Part shown: positions 7,158 through 18,190 of the stretch, piece after piece
How the letters are laid out: every line of letters starts with the position of its first letter
Position numbering within the stretch: the first letter of the stretch is position 1
The notes under the pieces: generated by a model
The model's database searches: none
Seen by the model: only the letters and a program-made list of their open reading frames with translations
Told to the model about the DNA's origin: nothing
Program-made: the position numbers and the translations under genes
NCBI RefSeq assembly: GCF_945952435.1
Contig: NZ_CAMFHZ010000008.1
Coordinates: 1-64,000 of the forward strand
Length of the DNA stretch: 64,000 bases
From: an uncultured Microbacterium sp.
GTDB taxonomy: Bacteria; Actinomycetota; Actinomycetes; Actinomycetales; Microbacteriaceae
Reading direction: 5' to 3'

Positions 7158-7541
7158 TCAGTCTGGGTTCGAGTCCCAGCGGGGGCACTCCGCGTGAGGG
7201 GACTGGTCGCCGTTCCTGTCGACAGGGCAGGCGGTTCCGCACAGAGCGTCCGCCGAGCGCGAACGGGCGATCGTGCCGATCCAGAGGAGCGCGGCCCCCC
7301 GCGACGGATCGAACCGCCGGGCGGTCTGCCACACCTGGACGTACACCTCCTCCAGAACCCGCTCCGCCGCCACCGGGCAGGGCACCAGCCGGCGGACGAG
7401 CCCGAACACGCGCGCCGCCGTGCGATCGTAGATCGTCGCAAGAGCGGCCTGGCTCCCTCCCGACACCCGCCCCAGCAGTTCCTCGAGAGTCCCCGGATCG
7501 CCCGACGCGGGGCAAGGAGGGCTGATCTCGACGACGGACAT
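7158..7541 (-). pseudogene. Truncated ECF/SigK-like sigma factor remnant
   Basis: The frame from ATG 7541 (GAGGA upstream) gives 127 residues. Residues 20-100 match sigma-70 region 2 of ECF factors: ALATIYDRTAARVFGLV, then EEVYVQVWQTARRFDPSRGAALLWI and TIARSRSADAL. After residue about 100 the similarity ends, region 4 is absent, and the reading frame runs through chromosomal DNA into the tRNA fragment before stopping at 7158. ECF factors need region 4 for -35 recognition, so the product should not act as a complete sigma factor. The break probably arose by deletion or frameshift; whether phage integration caused it cannot be told here. It could also be a stand-alone region 2 protein. Confidence 0.6.
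7163..7187 (+). other. Attachment site remnant: 3' end of a tRNA gene (prophage right end)
   Basis: CTGGG-TTCGAGT-CCCAG (7163-7179) is a perfect T arm and loop, followed by CGGGGGC (acceptor 3' strand, 7180-7186) and discriminator A at 7187. No matching acceptor 5' strand (GCCCCCG), D arm or anticodon arm lies upstream, so it is only the 3' part of a tRNA gene, the usual core of phage integration. The intact copy should lie to the left of the window beside the integrase. The amino acid identity cannot be read from this fragment. Confidence 0.75.
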
Positions 7542-7662
7542 ACCGTGATCCTCGCTCTTGCCCGTGCACAAGCGGCGGGACTTGCCGAGGCGCCGAGGAC
7601 CTGCTAAGGCCGAGGCGCCCGAGGTCGGTCCCCGCCCCGCGCGGATGACACCGCCGGGCGGC

Positions 7663-8175
7663 TCACCGCAGACCGTCCTCGCAGTTGCTGCCGGGCCGGG
7701 CATTCGACCACAGCGCGTACTCGGAGCCGTGGTCGGTCTCGACCTGCCACGGAGGGAATCGGACGAACTTCTCCATCGCGGCCCCCCAGGTCGCATCGGC
7801 CCTCGTCGAGCGGGGATCGTCGGCCGGGAACTCGTCCTGGGTGGTCCAGGACGCGGCGGGATGGTTCTTCGCCCACTCGTACATGCGCTGCCCGGTCTGG
7901 GACCAGTCGCGGGCGTTCATCTCCTCGGCGATCGCGGGCGGCATCGGCAGTCGGTTGGGCGTGCGGTAGTCGTACACGCAGGAGTAGGCGCGTCCGTCGT
8001 CACCGGTGTAGTGGAGGGAGATCGTCACGTTCGTCGTGAGGTCCCACCGCCCGACGAGCGCCAGGGCACCGATCACGATCCCTGCGACGACGACGACCGT
8101 GGCGGCCGTCGCCCCGACCACACGGATCCTCCGACGACGAGGGTTCGGCGGGCGATCACCGGGGTTCGGGGTCAT
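7663..8175 (-). CDS. Hypothetical membrane-anchored extracellular protein
   Basis: A 170-residue protein with a Pro/Arg-rich cytoplasmic N-terminus (RPPNPRRRRIR), one transmembrane helix at about residues 19-41, and an outward soluble domain of about 125 residues. That domain has two Cys (SCVYD and SNCEDG) that could pair, and several Trp. No family is recognised. A TAGCGT hexamer lies six bases before the ATG, predicting a leaderless mRNA. It is the first intact chromosomal gene after the attachment site. Confidence 0.65.
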   Translation of the reverse strand: MTPNPGDRPPNPRRRRIRVVGATAATVVVVAGIVIGALALVGRWDLTTNVTISLHYTGDDGRAYSCVYDYRTPNRLPMPPAIAEEMNARDWSQTGQRMYEWAKNHPAASWTTQDEFPADDPRSTRADATWGAAMEKFVRFPPWQVETDHGSEYALWSNARPGSNCEDGLR

Positions 8176-8230
8176 CCCCTCACGCTATCGCGCAGAGCCG
8201 CCGCTCGACGCCGTCCGCAGGCGGGAACGA

Positions 8231-8725
8231 TCAGCGCAGCGCGAGCGCCCAGACGCGGGTGCGCAGCACCACGCCCCGGAACGGGAAGTCCCTCTCGCCG
8301 AGATCCTCGAATCCGACCGAGCGGCACAGCGCGTTGGACGCGGCATTCTGCACAGACGGATAGGCGAACAGACGGTCCCGCGCCGGAGCCTCAGAAGACG
8401 CGATCCCGATGAGCCGGAGCAGCGCGTTCCTGGCGACCCCCTGGCCCTGCCAGGCCGGAACCACGTTCCATCCCGCCTCGTATGCGGCCTCGCCGTTCTC
8501 GTCGATCGGCCAGAATCCGATGCCTCCGGCGGGGATTCCGTCCGCGACGATCGCGTACATCCAGGCTCCACCCTCGGCGTTGAGCCGCAGGTAGCGCTCG
8601 TGGCGTCGCACGATGTCGTCGTCCGGCTCCGGGCCGCCGATGTACTGCGTCATCTCCGCCGTGTTGGCCTCGGAGAGAAGCGCGAGATGTTCCGGCGCCC
8701 AGCGCTCCAGCGTCACGTGTGCCAC
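8231..8725 (-). CDS. GNAT-family N-acetyltransferase
   Basis: A 164-residue protein from GTG 8725. The acetyl-CoA binding signature is visible as VVPAWQGQGVARNALLRL (residues about 90-107, QGQGxA motif) and a C-terminal VQNAASNALCRSVGFEDLGE helix-strand typical of RimJ/RimL-type or small-molecule acetyltransferases. The substrate is unknown. The GTG start is preferred over the open upstream ATG because TACTCT lies exactly six bases before it, the leaderless pattern seen at many genes in this window. It is divergent from the MFS gene at 8846, with 120 bases between them. Confidence 0.85.
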   Translation of the reverse strand: MAHVTLERWAPEHLALLSEANTAEMTQYIGGPEPDDDIVRRHERYLRLNAEGGAWMYAIVADGIPAGGIGFWPIDENGEAAYEAGWNVVPAWQGQGVARNALLRLIGIASSEAPARDRLFAYPSVQNAASNALCRSVGFEDLGERDFPFRGVVLRTRVWALALR

Positions 8726-8845
8726 GGGCCCAGAGTACGACGCGCCTCGGACACGCGCGCCCTGACTTCGGCGCGAGCAGCACACCGCCGATGCACCGAT
8801 CCGTCACCGAGACGTCCTCGTGGCCGCCCCGGAAGGAGCATCGCC

Positions 8846-10303
8846 GTGTCGACGCCGTTGCAGGCCAAGGAGGTGAGGTCGCTCGTCCCCGCTCGACTCG
8901 ATCGCCTGCCGTGGTCGCGATTCCACTGGTTGATCGTGATCGGGCTCGGATTCTCCTGGATCCTCGACGGCCTGGAGGTGCAGATCGTCGCCGCCAACGG
9001 ATACGCGCACACGCTGGGCATGGGCGCGGTCGAGGTCGGCATGGCGGGAACGGCGTATCTGATCGGACAGGTGGCCGGAGCGCTGTACTTCGGGCGGCTC
9101 GCCGATCGTCTCGGGCGCAAGAACCTGTTCCTCCTCTCGCTCGGCATCTACCTGGTCGGCAGCGCGGTCGCCGGTCTGTCGTTCGCACCCTGGTTCTTCT
9201 TCCTCTGGCGTTTCGTCGCCGGCGCCGGAATCGGAGGAGAGTATGCCGCGATCAACTCGGCGATCGACGAGATCATCCCGTCCAAGTACCGGGGCAGGGT
9301 CGACATCGCCATCAACGGCACCTACTGGGGCGGAGCGGCCCTGGGCGCGGTGGCGAACATGCTGTTCCTCGACACCGCGATCTTCCCGCAGGACTGGGGA
9401 TGGCGGCTGAGCTTCTTCCTCGGCCCTCTGCTCGGGCTCCTCATCATTTACCTGCGCCGGCACATCCCGGAGAGCCCGCGCTGGCTGATGACCCACGGCC
9501 GGGAGGAGGAGGCCGAGCGCACCGTGGACGCGATCGAGGATCGCATCCGCTCGGAGGGCAAGGAGTTCGGTCCGGTCGACGACGCCGAGGCGATCACCGT
9601 GCGCGAGTACGGCCGCGTGCCGTTCCTCGTCATCGCGCGCGTGCTCTTCCGGCAGTATCCGCGGCGCACCTTCGTCGGCATCACGATGATGGTGACGCAG
9701 TCGTTCCTCTACAACGCCATCTTCTTCACCTACGCCCTCGTGCTGGAGCACTTCTACCACACGCCCCCTGCGGCGGCGGGAACGTACTTCCTCGTCTTCG
9801 CCGTGGGTAACCTCGCCGGCGCCCTGCTGCTCGGCCCGCTGTTCGACAGCTGGGGACGACGCAGGATGCTGTTCGGGACGTACGTGCTGGCGGGGCTGAT
9901 CTTGCTGGCGAGCGCGTTCCTGTTCCAGGCCGGCGTGCTCGACGCCGCGACGCACACGGTTTTCTGGTGCGCGTCGTTCTTCTTCGCGTCGGCCGGAGCG
10001 TCGGCGGCGTATCTCACCGTGAGCGAGATCTTCCCCCTCGAGCTGCGCAGCCAGGTCATCTCCTACGTGTTCTCAATCGGCCAGCTCGTCGGCGCGATCG
10101 CCCCGACCCTCTACGGAGCGCTCATCGGCGACGGGAGCTCCCGCGAGCCCCTCTTCTGGGGCTACGTCCTCGGATCCTGCGTGATGATCGCGGGCGGAGT
10201 GATCTGCGGGATCTTCGGCGTGAGCGCGGCGCAGCGTTCGCTCGAATCGGTCACCGCGCCCCTGTCCCTCGTGAGGGACGACCGGACGGAGCACGGCGGG
10301 TAG
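8846..10303 (+). CDS. MFS transporter, sugar/aromatic-acid porter type
   Basis: A 485-residue protein from GTG 8846 with GGAAGGAG upstream. Twelve hydrophobic segments are apparent. The MFS loop 2-3 signature GRLADRLGRKN is at about residues 88-98, the VAGAGIGGEYAAINSAIDEIIP motif of the sugar porter / AAHS-like group follows, and a second half signature GPLFDSWGRRRM is near 335. A long central loop with many Glu and Arg divides the halves. It probably moves a small organic solute with proton symport. The substrate is not predictable. A strong hairpin terminator follows. Confidence 0.85.
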   Translation: MSTPLQAKEVRSLVPARLDRLPWSRFHWLIVIGLGFSWILDGLEVQIVAANGYAHTLGMGAVEVGMAGTAYLIGQVAGALYFGRLADRLGRKNLFLLSLGIYLVGSAVAGLSFAPWFFFLWRFVAGAGIGGEYAAINSAIDEIIPSKYRGRVDIAINGTYWGGAALGAVANMLFLDTAIFPQDWGWRLSFFLGPLLGLLIIYLRRHIPESPRWLMTHGREEEAERTVDAIEDRIRSEGKEFGPVDDAEAITVREYGRVPFLVIARVLFRQYPRRTFVGITMMVTQSFLYNAIFFTYALVLEHFYHTPPAAAGTYFLVFAVGNLAGALLLGPLFDSWGRRRMLFGTYVLAGLILLASAFLFQAGVLDAATHTVFWCASFFFASAGASAAYLTVSEIFPLELRSQVISYVFSIGQLVGAIAPTLYGALIGDGSSREPLFWGYVLGSCVMIAGGVICGIFGVSAAQRSLESVTAPLSLVRDDRTEHGG

Positions 10304-10321
10304 CCCCCTCCCCCCACGCAC

Positions 10322-10359
10322 GCGAAACCCCGCGCTCCGAAAGGAACGCGGGGTTTCGC
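10322..10359. terminator. Hairpin terminator between convergent MFS and ndh genes
   Basis: A 13-bp perfect stem (GCGAAACCCCGCG at 10322-10334 with 10347-10359) and a 12-base loop, located between the ends of the plus-strand MFS gene and the minus-strand NADH dehydrogenase gene. It can serve both directions. Confidence 0.85.
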
Positions 10360-10374
10360 TGAGCGTGCGCGGGC

Positions 10375-11829
10375 CTACTTGACGGCCACGGGCTCCTTGG
10401 CCTTCTCGGCGGGCGACGACGCGGGCGTCTTGGCCGGGGCGGGGGCGGCGTCGGCCGCCGGGCGCGGGCGCGCGGCGAACTCCTCGAACACGGCGCGCGG
10501 CGTCTGCACGGCCTCGAGGCCCACGATGTCGCGGCCGAGCCAGAGGTTGTTCCACCAGCCCCACAGCACGCGCCACTTGCGCTCCCACGTCGGCATGGCC
10601 AGACCGTGGTAGCCGCGGTGGGCGAGCCACGCGATGAAGCCCTTCAGCGCGAGGTTTCCGGACTGGAAGACCCCGTCGTAGAGCCCGAGGCCGGCGACGG
10701 CGCCGAGGTTCTTGTGGACGTAGTCCTTGGTGTTCTCGCCGCGGAGGACGGCGACGAGGTTCTTGGCGAGGCGCTTGGCCTGACGGACCGCGTGCTGCGC
10801 GTTGGGAACGCACATGCCGCCGACGCCGCCGCCGGACAGATCGGGCACGGCCGAGACGTCGCCGGCCGCCCAGGCGCCTTCGACGGGCTCCTCGGCGGTG
10901 CCCACGCGGAGATCGGCGCGGGTGCGGATCCGCCCGCGCTCCTCGACCGGCAGGTCTCCTGCGCGGACGACGGTCGGGTTGGCCATCACGCCCGCGGTCC
11001 AGATGATGAGGTCGGAGGGGATGACCTCGCCGGTGGAGAGCTCGACGTTGCCGTCGACCGCGCTCTTGACCTGCGTGTCGAGGTGCACGTCGGCGCCGCG
11101 CTTGGCGAGATCCTTGAGCACCCATTCGCTGGTCTTGAGCGAGACCTCGGGCATGATGCGGCCCATCGCCTCGATGAGGTGGAAGTGCGTGTCCTCGAAG
11201 GAGAGCTGCGGGTACTTCGAGATGAGCGCCGACGCGAAGCTGCGCAGTTCGGCGAACGCCTCGATGCCCGCGAAGCCGCCGCCGACGACGACGACGGTGA
11301 GCAGACGGTCGCGCTCGGGACCGGCCGGGATGGATGCCGCCTTGTCGAAGTTCGACAGCAGCGCGTCGCGGACGGCGACAGCCTCCTCGATGGTCTTCAG
11401 TCCGATCGCGTTCTCGGCGATGCCGGGGATCGGGAAGGTCCGCGACACGGCTCCCGCGGTCACCACGATCTGGTCGTACGCGAACTCGTAGGGTTCGCCG
11501 ACCGGCGGCGTGATGGTCGCGATCTTGTGCGCGTGGTCGATCCCGGTGACCTTCGCGGTGATCACGTTGGTGCGCGAAAGGTGCCGACGGTGCGCGACGA
11601 CGGCGTGGCGGGGCTCGATCGACCCGGCGGCCACCTCGGGCAGGAAGGGCTGGTACGTCATGTACGGCAGCGGGTCGACCAGCGTGACCTCTGCCTCGCC
11701 CTTGCGCAGGTGCTTCTCCAGCTTCCAGGCCGTGTAGAAGCCCGCGTAGCCTCCGCCCACGATCAGGATCTTGGGCACGGATGCGCCCTTCTTCGCGACA
11801 AAATCGCTCGCCACAGTGTTGTCTGCCAC
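10375..11829 (-). CDS. ndh: Type II NADH dehydrogenase (NDH-2)
   Basis: A 484-residue flavoprotein with GTG 11829 start preceded by GAGGAG. The N-terminal FAD-binding Rossmann motif ILIVGGGYAGFYTA begins at about residue 20, the NADH-binding motif VVVVGGGFAGIEA is near 175, and the C-terminal FAD motif WAAGDVSAVP is near 320. The NAxHA region (CVPNAQHAVRQAKRL) and a C-terminal amphipathic WNNLWLGRDIVG segment for membrane attachment are present. It oxidises NADH and reduces menaquinone without pumping protons at the inner face of the membrane. A Pro/Ala/Lys tail of about 35 residues is extra. It lies downstream of the subtilase gene on the same strand, 20 bases apart. Confidence 0.93.
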   Translation of the reverse strand: MADNTVASDFVAKKGASVPKILIVGGGYAGFYTAWKLEKHLRKGEAEVTLVDPLPYMTYQPFLPEVAAGSIEPRHAVVAHRRHLSRTNVITAKVTGIDHAHKIATITPPVGEPYEFAYDQIVVTAGAVSRTFPIPGIAENAIGLKTIEEAVAVRDALLSNFDKAASIPAGPERDRLLTVVVVGGGFAGIEAFAELRSFASALISKYPQLSFEDTHFHLIEAMGRIMPEVSLKTSEWVLKDLAKRGADVHLDTQVKSAVDGNVELSTGEVIPSDLIIWTAGVMANPTVVRAGDLPVEERGRIRTRADLRVGTAEEPVEGAWAAGDVSAVPDLSGGGVGGMCVPNAQHAVRQAKRLAKNLVAVLRGENTKDYVHKNLGAVAGLGLYDGVFQSGNLALKGFIAWLAHRGYHGLAMPTWERKWRVLWGWWNNLWLGRDIVGLEAVQTPRAVFEEFAARPRPAADAAPAPAKTPASSPAEKAKEPVAVK

Positions 11830-11849
11830 AGGGGCACAACTCCTCGTAA

Positions 11850-13163
11850 TCAGGATTTTGGCGTGCGATGCGCGCGCGCCGAACGGATGCGCCGGGCAGC
11901 TGCGGTGACGCCAAGCGCTATCAGGATACCAGGGACCGTGAGCGCGATGAGCGGCAGGGTACCGTACAGCAGCGAGTCGGGACTGGGAATGAGGGGCGAT
12001 CCCGCCCGGGTCGGCGCGTCCGCGGCGGGCAGCGGCGGGATCGCCACCGGCGTCGACGTGGACGGCGTCGGCTGCTCCGCCTGGGCACGCCGATGCAGAC
12101 GGATCCACGCGGACAGGTCGCCGAGCGGGTTGCCGTCGACGCTGGGCAAGGAGGCCGCGACGGCGGACCCCGCATCGACCAGCCCGTACCCGTAGAGCGG
12201 ATCGGGGTGCGCGGTCGCCTGCGCCGCCGGCTGCGCGGTCCGGATGATCTGGTTGATGACGTCGTCCGCGCTCATGTCGGGATGCGCGGAGCGGACGAGC
12301 GCGACGATCCCCGCGACGATCGGCGCGGCGCCGCTCGTGCCGTTCCACGTCTCGACCGTGCCGTTCGCGTCGATGCCGAGCAGTGCCTCACTCGGCGCGG
12401 TGACGGCGATCGTGATGCCCTGGGTGGACGCCGCTTTGCTCGCGACGCCGCTCTGGTCCACGCCTCCCACTGCCAAGACGCCGGGGATCGTCGCGGGGGC
12501 ACCGACCATGGTCGTGCCGCTGCCGCGGTTGCCCGCGGCGACCACGACGACCACGTCGTGGTCGAAGGCGTAGAGGAACGCGTCGTCCCAGCTCTGATCC
12601 CAATCCAGGGTGTTCGTGGTGAAGGAGAGGTTGATGACGTTCGCGCCGTGGTCGACCGCCCACACCATCGCCTGCGCCACCTGCTTGGTGAAGGGCACGG
12701 GGGCCGTCGTCCCGAACGCGAGGGAGATCGAGAGGATCTTCGCCTCCGGCGCCACGCCGATCATGCCCGTCCCGTCCGCCTTCGCCCGCGCCGCGGCGAG
12801 GGAGGCGACGCGCGAGCCGTGATCGCTGTCCAGCGGTCCGAGCGGCGTCCGCCCGTCCGAGGTTCCGATCCCGGAGACGTCGGTGCCGTCCGTCACGGCC
12901 GCGTCGAGAGCAGAGGGGCCCTTGGCGACGCCGGTGTCGATCACGGCGATGGTCGATCCTGCGCCGCGGGTGGTCTTCCATGCCTCGTCCACATGGGTGC
13001 TCGCGAGCCAGTACTCGGCGGCGCGCTCGGGATCGGGCGTGGGCGACGGCGTCGGAGCGGCCGCGACGGCCAGCGGGGCGACGACAGCCAGCACGAGAAC
13101 CGCGATGACCGGTCGCCATCGCGGGACGCTGCGCCGAGGCGCCTCCTGCCGGGTCATCGCCAT
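11850..13163 (-). CDS. Secreted S8 subtilisin-like protease with C-terminal membrane anchor (mycosin-like)
   Basis: A 437-residue protein. A signal sequence occupies residues 1-36, cleaved near AVAAAP. The S8 catalytic triad is present: Asp76 (AVIDTG), His115 (SDHGSRVA) and Ser277 (NGTSGAAP), with the oxyanion Asn in AAGNRG at about 212. A Pro/Ser-rich linker (about 355-385) leads to a single membrane helix (about 400-422) and a basic tail. This layout, protease domain outside and C-terminal anchor, matches mycosins of type VII secretion, but no ESX genes are in the window. Two starts (ATG 13163 and 13157) are possible. It follows DUF501 closely, so it is probably co-transcribed with the eno-ftsB-DUF501 group. 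Confidence 0.88.
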   Translation of the reverse strand: MAMTRQEAPRRSVPRWRPVIAVLVLAVVAPLAVAAAPTPSPTPDPERAAEYWLASTHVDEAWKTTRGAGSTIAVIDTGVAKGPSALDAAVTDGTDVSGIGTSDGRTPLGPLDSDHGSRVASLAAARAKADGTGMIGVAPEAKILSISLAFGTTAPVPFTKQVAQAMVWAVDHGANVINLSFTTNTLDWDQSWDDAFLYAFDHDVVVVVAAGNRGSGTTMVGAPATIPGVLAVGGVDQSGVASKAASTQGITIAVTAPSEALLGIDANGTVETWNGTSGAAPIVAGIVALVRSAHPDMSADDVINQIIRTAQPAAQATAHPDPLYGYGLVDAGSAVAASLPSVDGNPLGDLSAWIRLHRRAQAEQPTPSTSTPVAIPPLPAADAPTRAGSPLIPSPDSLLYGTLPLIALTVPGILIALGVTAAARRIRSARAHRTPKS

Positions 13164-13167
13164 CGGA

Positions 13168-13689
13168 TCACGAGGCCCGCGCGGCTCCGGGCTCGAGGCA
13201 CTCGCAGCGGTCGGGCGACCAGCGCCCCCGCTCCAGGGCGGCGTCGCCGAGCGGATTCACCCCGGGACCCGCTGCGAGGGCGTGTCCCGCGAGGGCGTGC
13301 AGGCACTTGACCCGTTCGGGCATCCCTCCCGCGGAGATCCCGGCGATCTCGTCGACCTCGCCGAACTGCGCGCGATCGGCGAGGTACGCGCGATGCGCGG
13401 CGAGGTAGGCGGCGGCCGTGCCCTCGTCGTCGAGCAGGGCCGCGAGCTCCGGCATCAGGTGCTCGGCTTCGAGGGTCGACATCGCGGCGGAGGCGGCGGG
13501 GTGCGTCAGGTAGTAGAACGTCGGGAACGGGGAGCCGTCGGCGAGGCGGGGCAGCGTGGCGACCACGGTCGGATTGCCGCAGACGCAGCGCGCGGCGATC
13601 CCCACGACGCCCCGGGCCTCGCGTCCGAGCTGGGCGGAGACGACGGCCAGTTCGGCGGGCGTGGGCGGATCGAAGGGAGGGGTGGTCAC
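13168..13689 (-). CDS. DUF501 family protein
   Basis: A 173-residue protein matching actinobacterial DUF501: early AELAVVSAQLGREARGVVGIAARC, CGNPTVVATLPRL, FPTFYYLTHP near residue 60, and the C-terminal ISAGGMPERVKCLHALAGHALAAGPGVNPLGD signature. The conserved Cys and His (RVKCLHALAGHAL) suggest metal binding, but no activity is established. In actinobacteria this gene sits between the FtsB/DivIC-like gene and ppx or other genes, downstream of enolase, exactly as here. It starts with GTG; TACCCT lies six bases upstream, predicting a leaderless transcript in addition to read-through from ftsB. Confidence 0.9.
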   Translation of the reverse strand: MTTPPFDPPTPAELAVVSAQLGREARGVVGIAARCVCGNPTVVATLPRLADGSPFPTFYYLTHPAASAAMSTLEAEHLMPELAALLDDEGTAAAYLAAHRAYLADRAQFGEVDEIAGISAGGMPERVKCLHALAGHALAAGPGVNPLGDAALERGRWSPDRCECLEPGAARAS

Positions 13690-13723
13690 CCTTCCAGGGT
13701 ACGGGTTCGTCCGCCGACGGTGG

Positions 13724-14236
13724 TCAGCGCGTGCTCGTCGCGGTCTTCGCGAGGCCCGCCCCGGTGAGCGAGCGCAGCAGCTGGTCGCCCCAGTCCGCGC
13801 GCCGCTCCTGTGCGGTGTCGCTGATCGGCGCCTCGTCCTTGGGCTGCGCGGCGGGGTCGATGTCGTTGTCGATGAGGTAGACGACCTCGCCCGGCTTGAA
13901 GTAGTACAGGCGCTCCCGCGCCTGGGTCGTGACGTACGCCGGATCCTCCCAGCGCTTGCGCTCCGCCTTGAGCGCGTCGATCTTGTCCTGGGTGACGTGG
14001 ACCGACTGCTCCAGCACCGTGATCCGCTGCCTCTGGTCCAGGTACGTGCCGAGCGTCGGCACGAGCACCCAGGCCCCGAGCACCACGAGGGAGAGCATGA
14101 TCACCATGAAGCCGCTGAGCCGGATCCCGCCGACCCAGCCGCGCACGTCGATCGCGGCGACGGACCCGCGCCGCGCCGATCCCCGGGGCGTTCTGCCCCC
14201 CGCAGACGACGAAGGAGGAGTCCGACGATCGGTCAT
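13724..14236 (-). CDS. ftsB: Septum formation initiator, FtsB/DivIC family
   Basis: A 170-residue bitopic membrane protein. Residues 1-40 are a basic, Ser/Gly/Arg-rich cytoplasmic tail, one transmembrane helix spans about 43-63, and a coiled coil follows (about 65-95, TYLDQRQRITVLEQSVHVTQDKI). The DivIC/FtsB motif appears as WEDPAYVTTQARERLYYFKPGEVVYLI (about 96-122). It works with FtsL and FtsQ at the division site to activate septal peptidoglycan synthesis. The long N-terminal extension is usual in actinobacteria. It lies 50 bases downstream of enolase on the same strand. Confidence 0.92.
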   Translation of the reverse strand: MTDRRTPPSSSAGGRTPRGSARRGSVAAIDVRGWVGGIRLSGFMVIMLSLVVLGAWVLVPTLGTYLDQRQRITVLEQSVHVTQDKIDALKAERKRWEDPAYVTTQARERLYYFKPGEVVYLIDNDIDPAAQPKDEAPISDTAQERRADWGDQLLRSLTGAGLAKTATSTR

Positions 14237-14286
14237 GACTCCTCCTCCGTGTGCCGACGAGCGGCCAGCTCAGCACAAAGCGCTGA

Positions 14287-16802
<2,516 letters not shown>

Positions 16803-16861
16803 GTGATCTCTTTCTCTCTTGGTGTGTGCAGGGAGGAACCGCGCAGGGCGATCCCCCTCCC

Positions 16862-18190
16862 CTACTTCCCGCTCGCGTTGCCGGAAGCGGAGGTCGGATA
16901 CGGCTCTTCCTTGCGGGCGAACCGACGGGTGATGAAGCCGGTGAGGGACGGACGGCCCTGCTGCTTGTTCCAGACGTCCACGGCGACGGCGAGGAGCAGG
17001 ACGAGTCCCTTGACCATCGCGACGATGTCGGCACCGAAGCCGAGCAGCGCCATGCCGTTGTTCAGGAACGCCATGACCAGACCACCGATGATCGAGCCGA
17101 TCACGGTGCCGATGCCGCCGGAGACCGCCGCGCCGCCGATGAACACGGCCGCGATCGCGTCGAGCTCCCAGCCGTTGCCGTCCTGAGGGCCGGAAGCGGT
17201 GGCGCGGGCCACGTAGATCATCGCGGCGACCGCGGCGAGCACCGACATGTTCATCATCACGAAGAAGTCGGTCCAGCGGTCCTTCACCCCCGACAGGCGC
17301 GCGGCCTGGCGGTTGCCGCCGACGGCGTAGAGGTGACGGCCGAAGACGGTGTTGCGCGTGACGAAGGTGTAGACGATCACGAGAACCAGCAGGATGATGC
17401 CGGAGATCGGGAAGCTCGTCCCGGGACGACCCGACGCGAACTGGTAGCCGGCGACGAGGATCAGCGCGGAGAGGATCACGACCTTGACGATGCTGACCCA
17501 GACCGGGGCGACCTCGCTGCCCGCCTTCGCCTGCGAGCGGCGCAGGAAGAACTCGAAGCCGATCACCCAGATGACGGCGAGGAGCGCGAGCACCATCGTG
17601 AGCACGTTGAACGGCAGGGCGATGGGGAGCTCGGGCAGGTAGCCGGCGCCGATGAACTGGAAGTCCGTCGGCACCGCCACCGAGGTGGACTGGCCGACCC
17701 ACTGGTTCGCACCGCGGAAGAAGAGCATGCCCGCCAGCGTCACGATGAACGCGGGGACGCCGACGAACGCGACCCAGAAGCCCTGCCAGGCGCCGACGAT
17801 CACGCCGAGGCCGAGGCCGAGCAGCACCGCGGCCCAGGCCGGGAAGTGCCAATCGGCCATCGACTTGGCGACGACGATGCCGACGAACGCCGCGACCGAT
17901 CCGACCGACAGGTCGATGTGCCCCATGATGATGACCATCACCATGCCGATCGCGAGGATCAGGATGTAGGAGTACTGGTTGACGACGTTGATCAGGTTGC
18001 CCGGGGACAGCGTGAGGCCGCCGGTCCATACCTGGAAGATCAGGATGATGACGACCAGGGATCCGAGGATGCCGAACTGGCGCAGCGTCGACTGGCCGCC
18101 GCCCATCATCTTCGAGATGTCGCGGAAGCGGAAGCCCTCCTCCGGCGTCGGCGTGGTGCTCGGGGGCGTGGGAGCGATCGTGGTGCTCAT
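16862..18190 (-). CDS. mmsB: Multiple-sugar ABC transporter permease (MmsB/GguB/XylH-like)
   Basis: A 442-residue membrane protein with about ten hydrophobic helices and the carbohydrate-uptake-2 permease signatures: [19 protein letters not shown] near 88-106, [31 protein letters not shown] and [21 protein letters not shown]. The long central region and total length fit XylH/GguB permeases with 10 or more helices. Its ATG overlaps the end of the ATPase gene by four bases (ATGA). It forms the channel for sugar uptake as a homodimer with the ATPase. The N-terminus carries a Thr/Pro-rich cytoplasmic extension. Confidence 0.93.
   Translation of the reverse strand: MSTTIAPTPPSTTPTPEEGFRFRDISKMMGGGQSTLRQFGILGSLVVIILIFQVWTGGLTLSPGNLINVVNQYSYILILAIGMVMVIIMGHIDLSVGSVAAFVGIVVAKSMADWHFPAWAAVLLGLGLGVIVGAWQGFWVAFVGVPAFIVTLAGMLFFRGANQWVGQSTSVAVPTDFQFIGAGYLPELPIALPFNVLTMVLALLAVIWVIGFEFFLRRSQAKAGSEVAPVWVSIVKVVILSALILVAGYQFASGRPGTSFPISGIILLVLVIVYTFVTRNTVFGRHLYAVGGNRQAARLSGVKDRWTDFFVMMNMSVLAAVAAMIYVARATASGPQDGNGWELDAIAAVFIGGAAVSGGIGTVIGSIIGGLVMAFLNNGMALLGFGADIVAMVKGLVLLLAVAVDVWNKQQGRPSLTGFITRRFARKEEPYPTSASGNASGK

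Noticed and set aside
7163..7187. A functional tRNA gene
   Set aside because: Only the T arm, acceptor 3' strand and discriminator are present; no acceptor 5' strand, D arm or anticodon arm lies upstream. It is a tRNA fragment at an attachment site.
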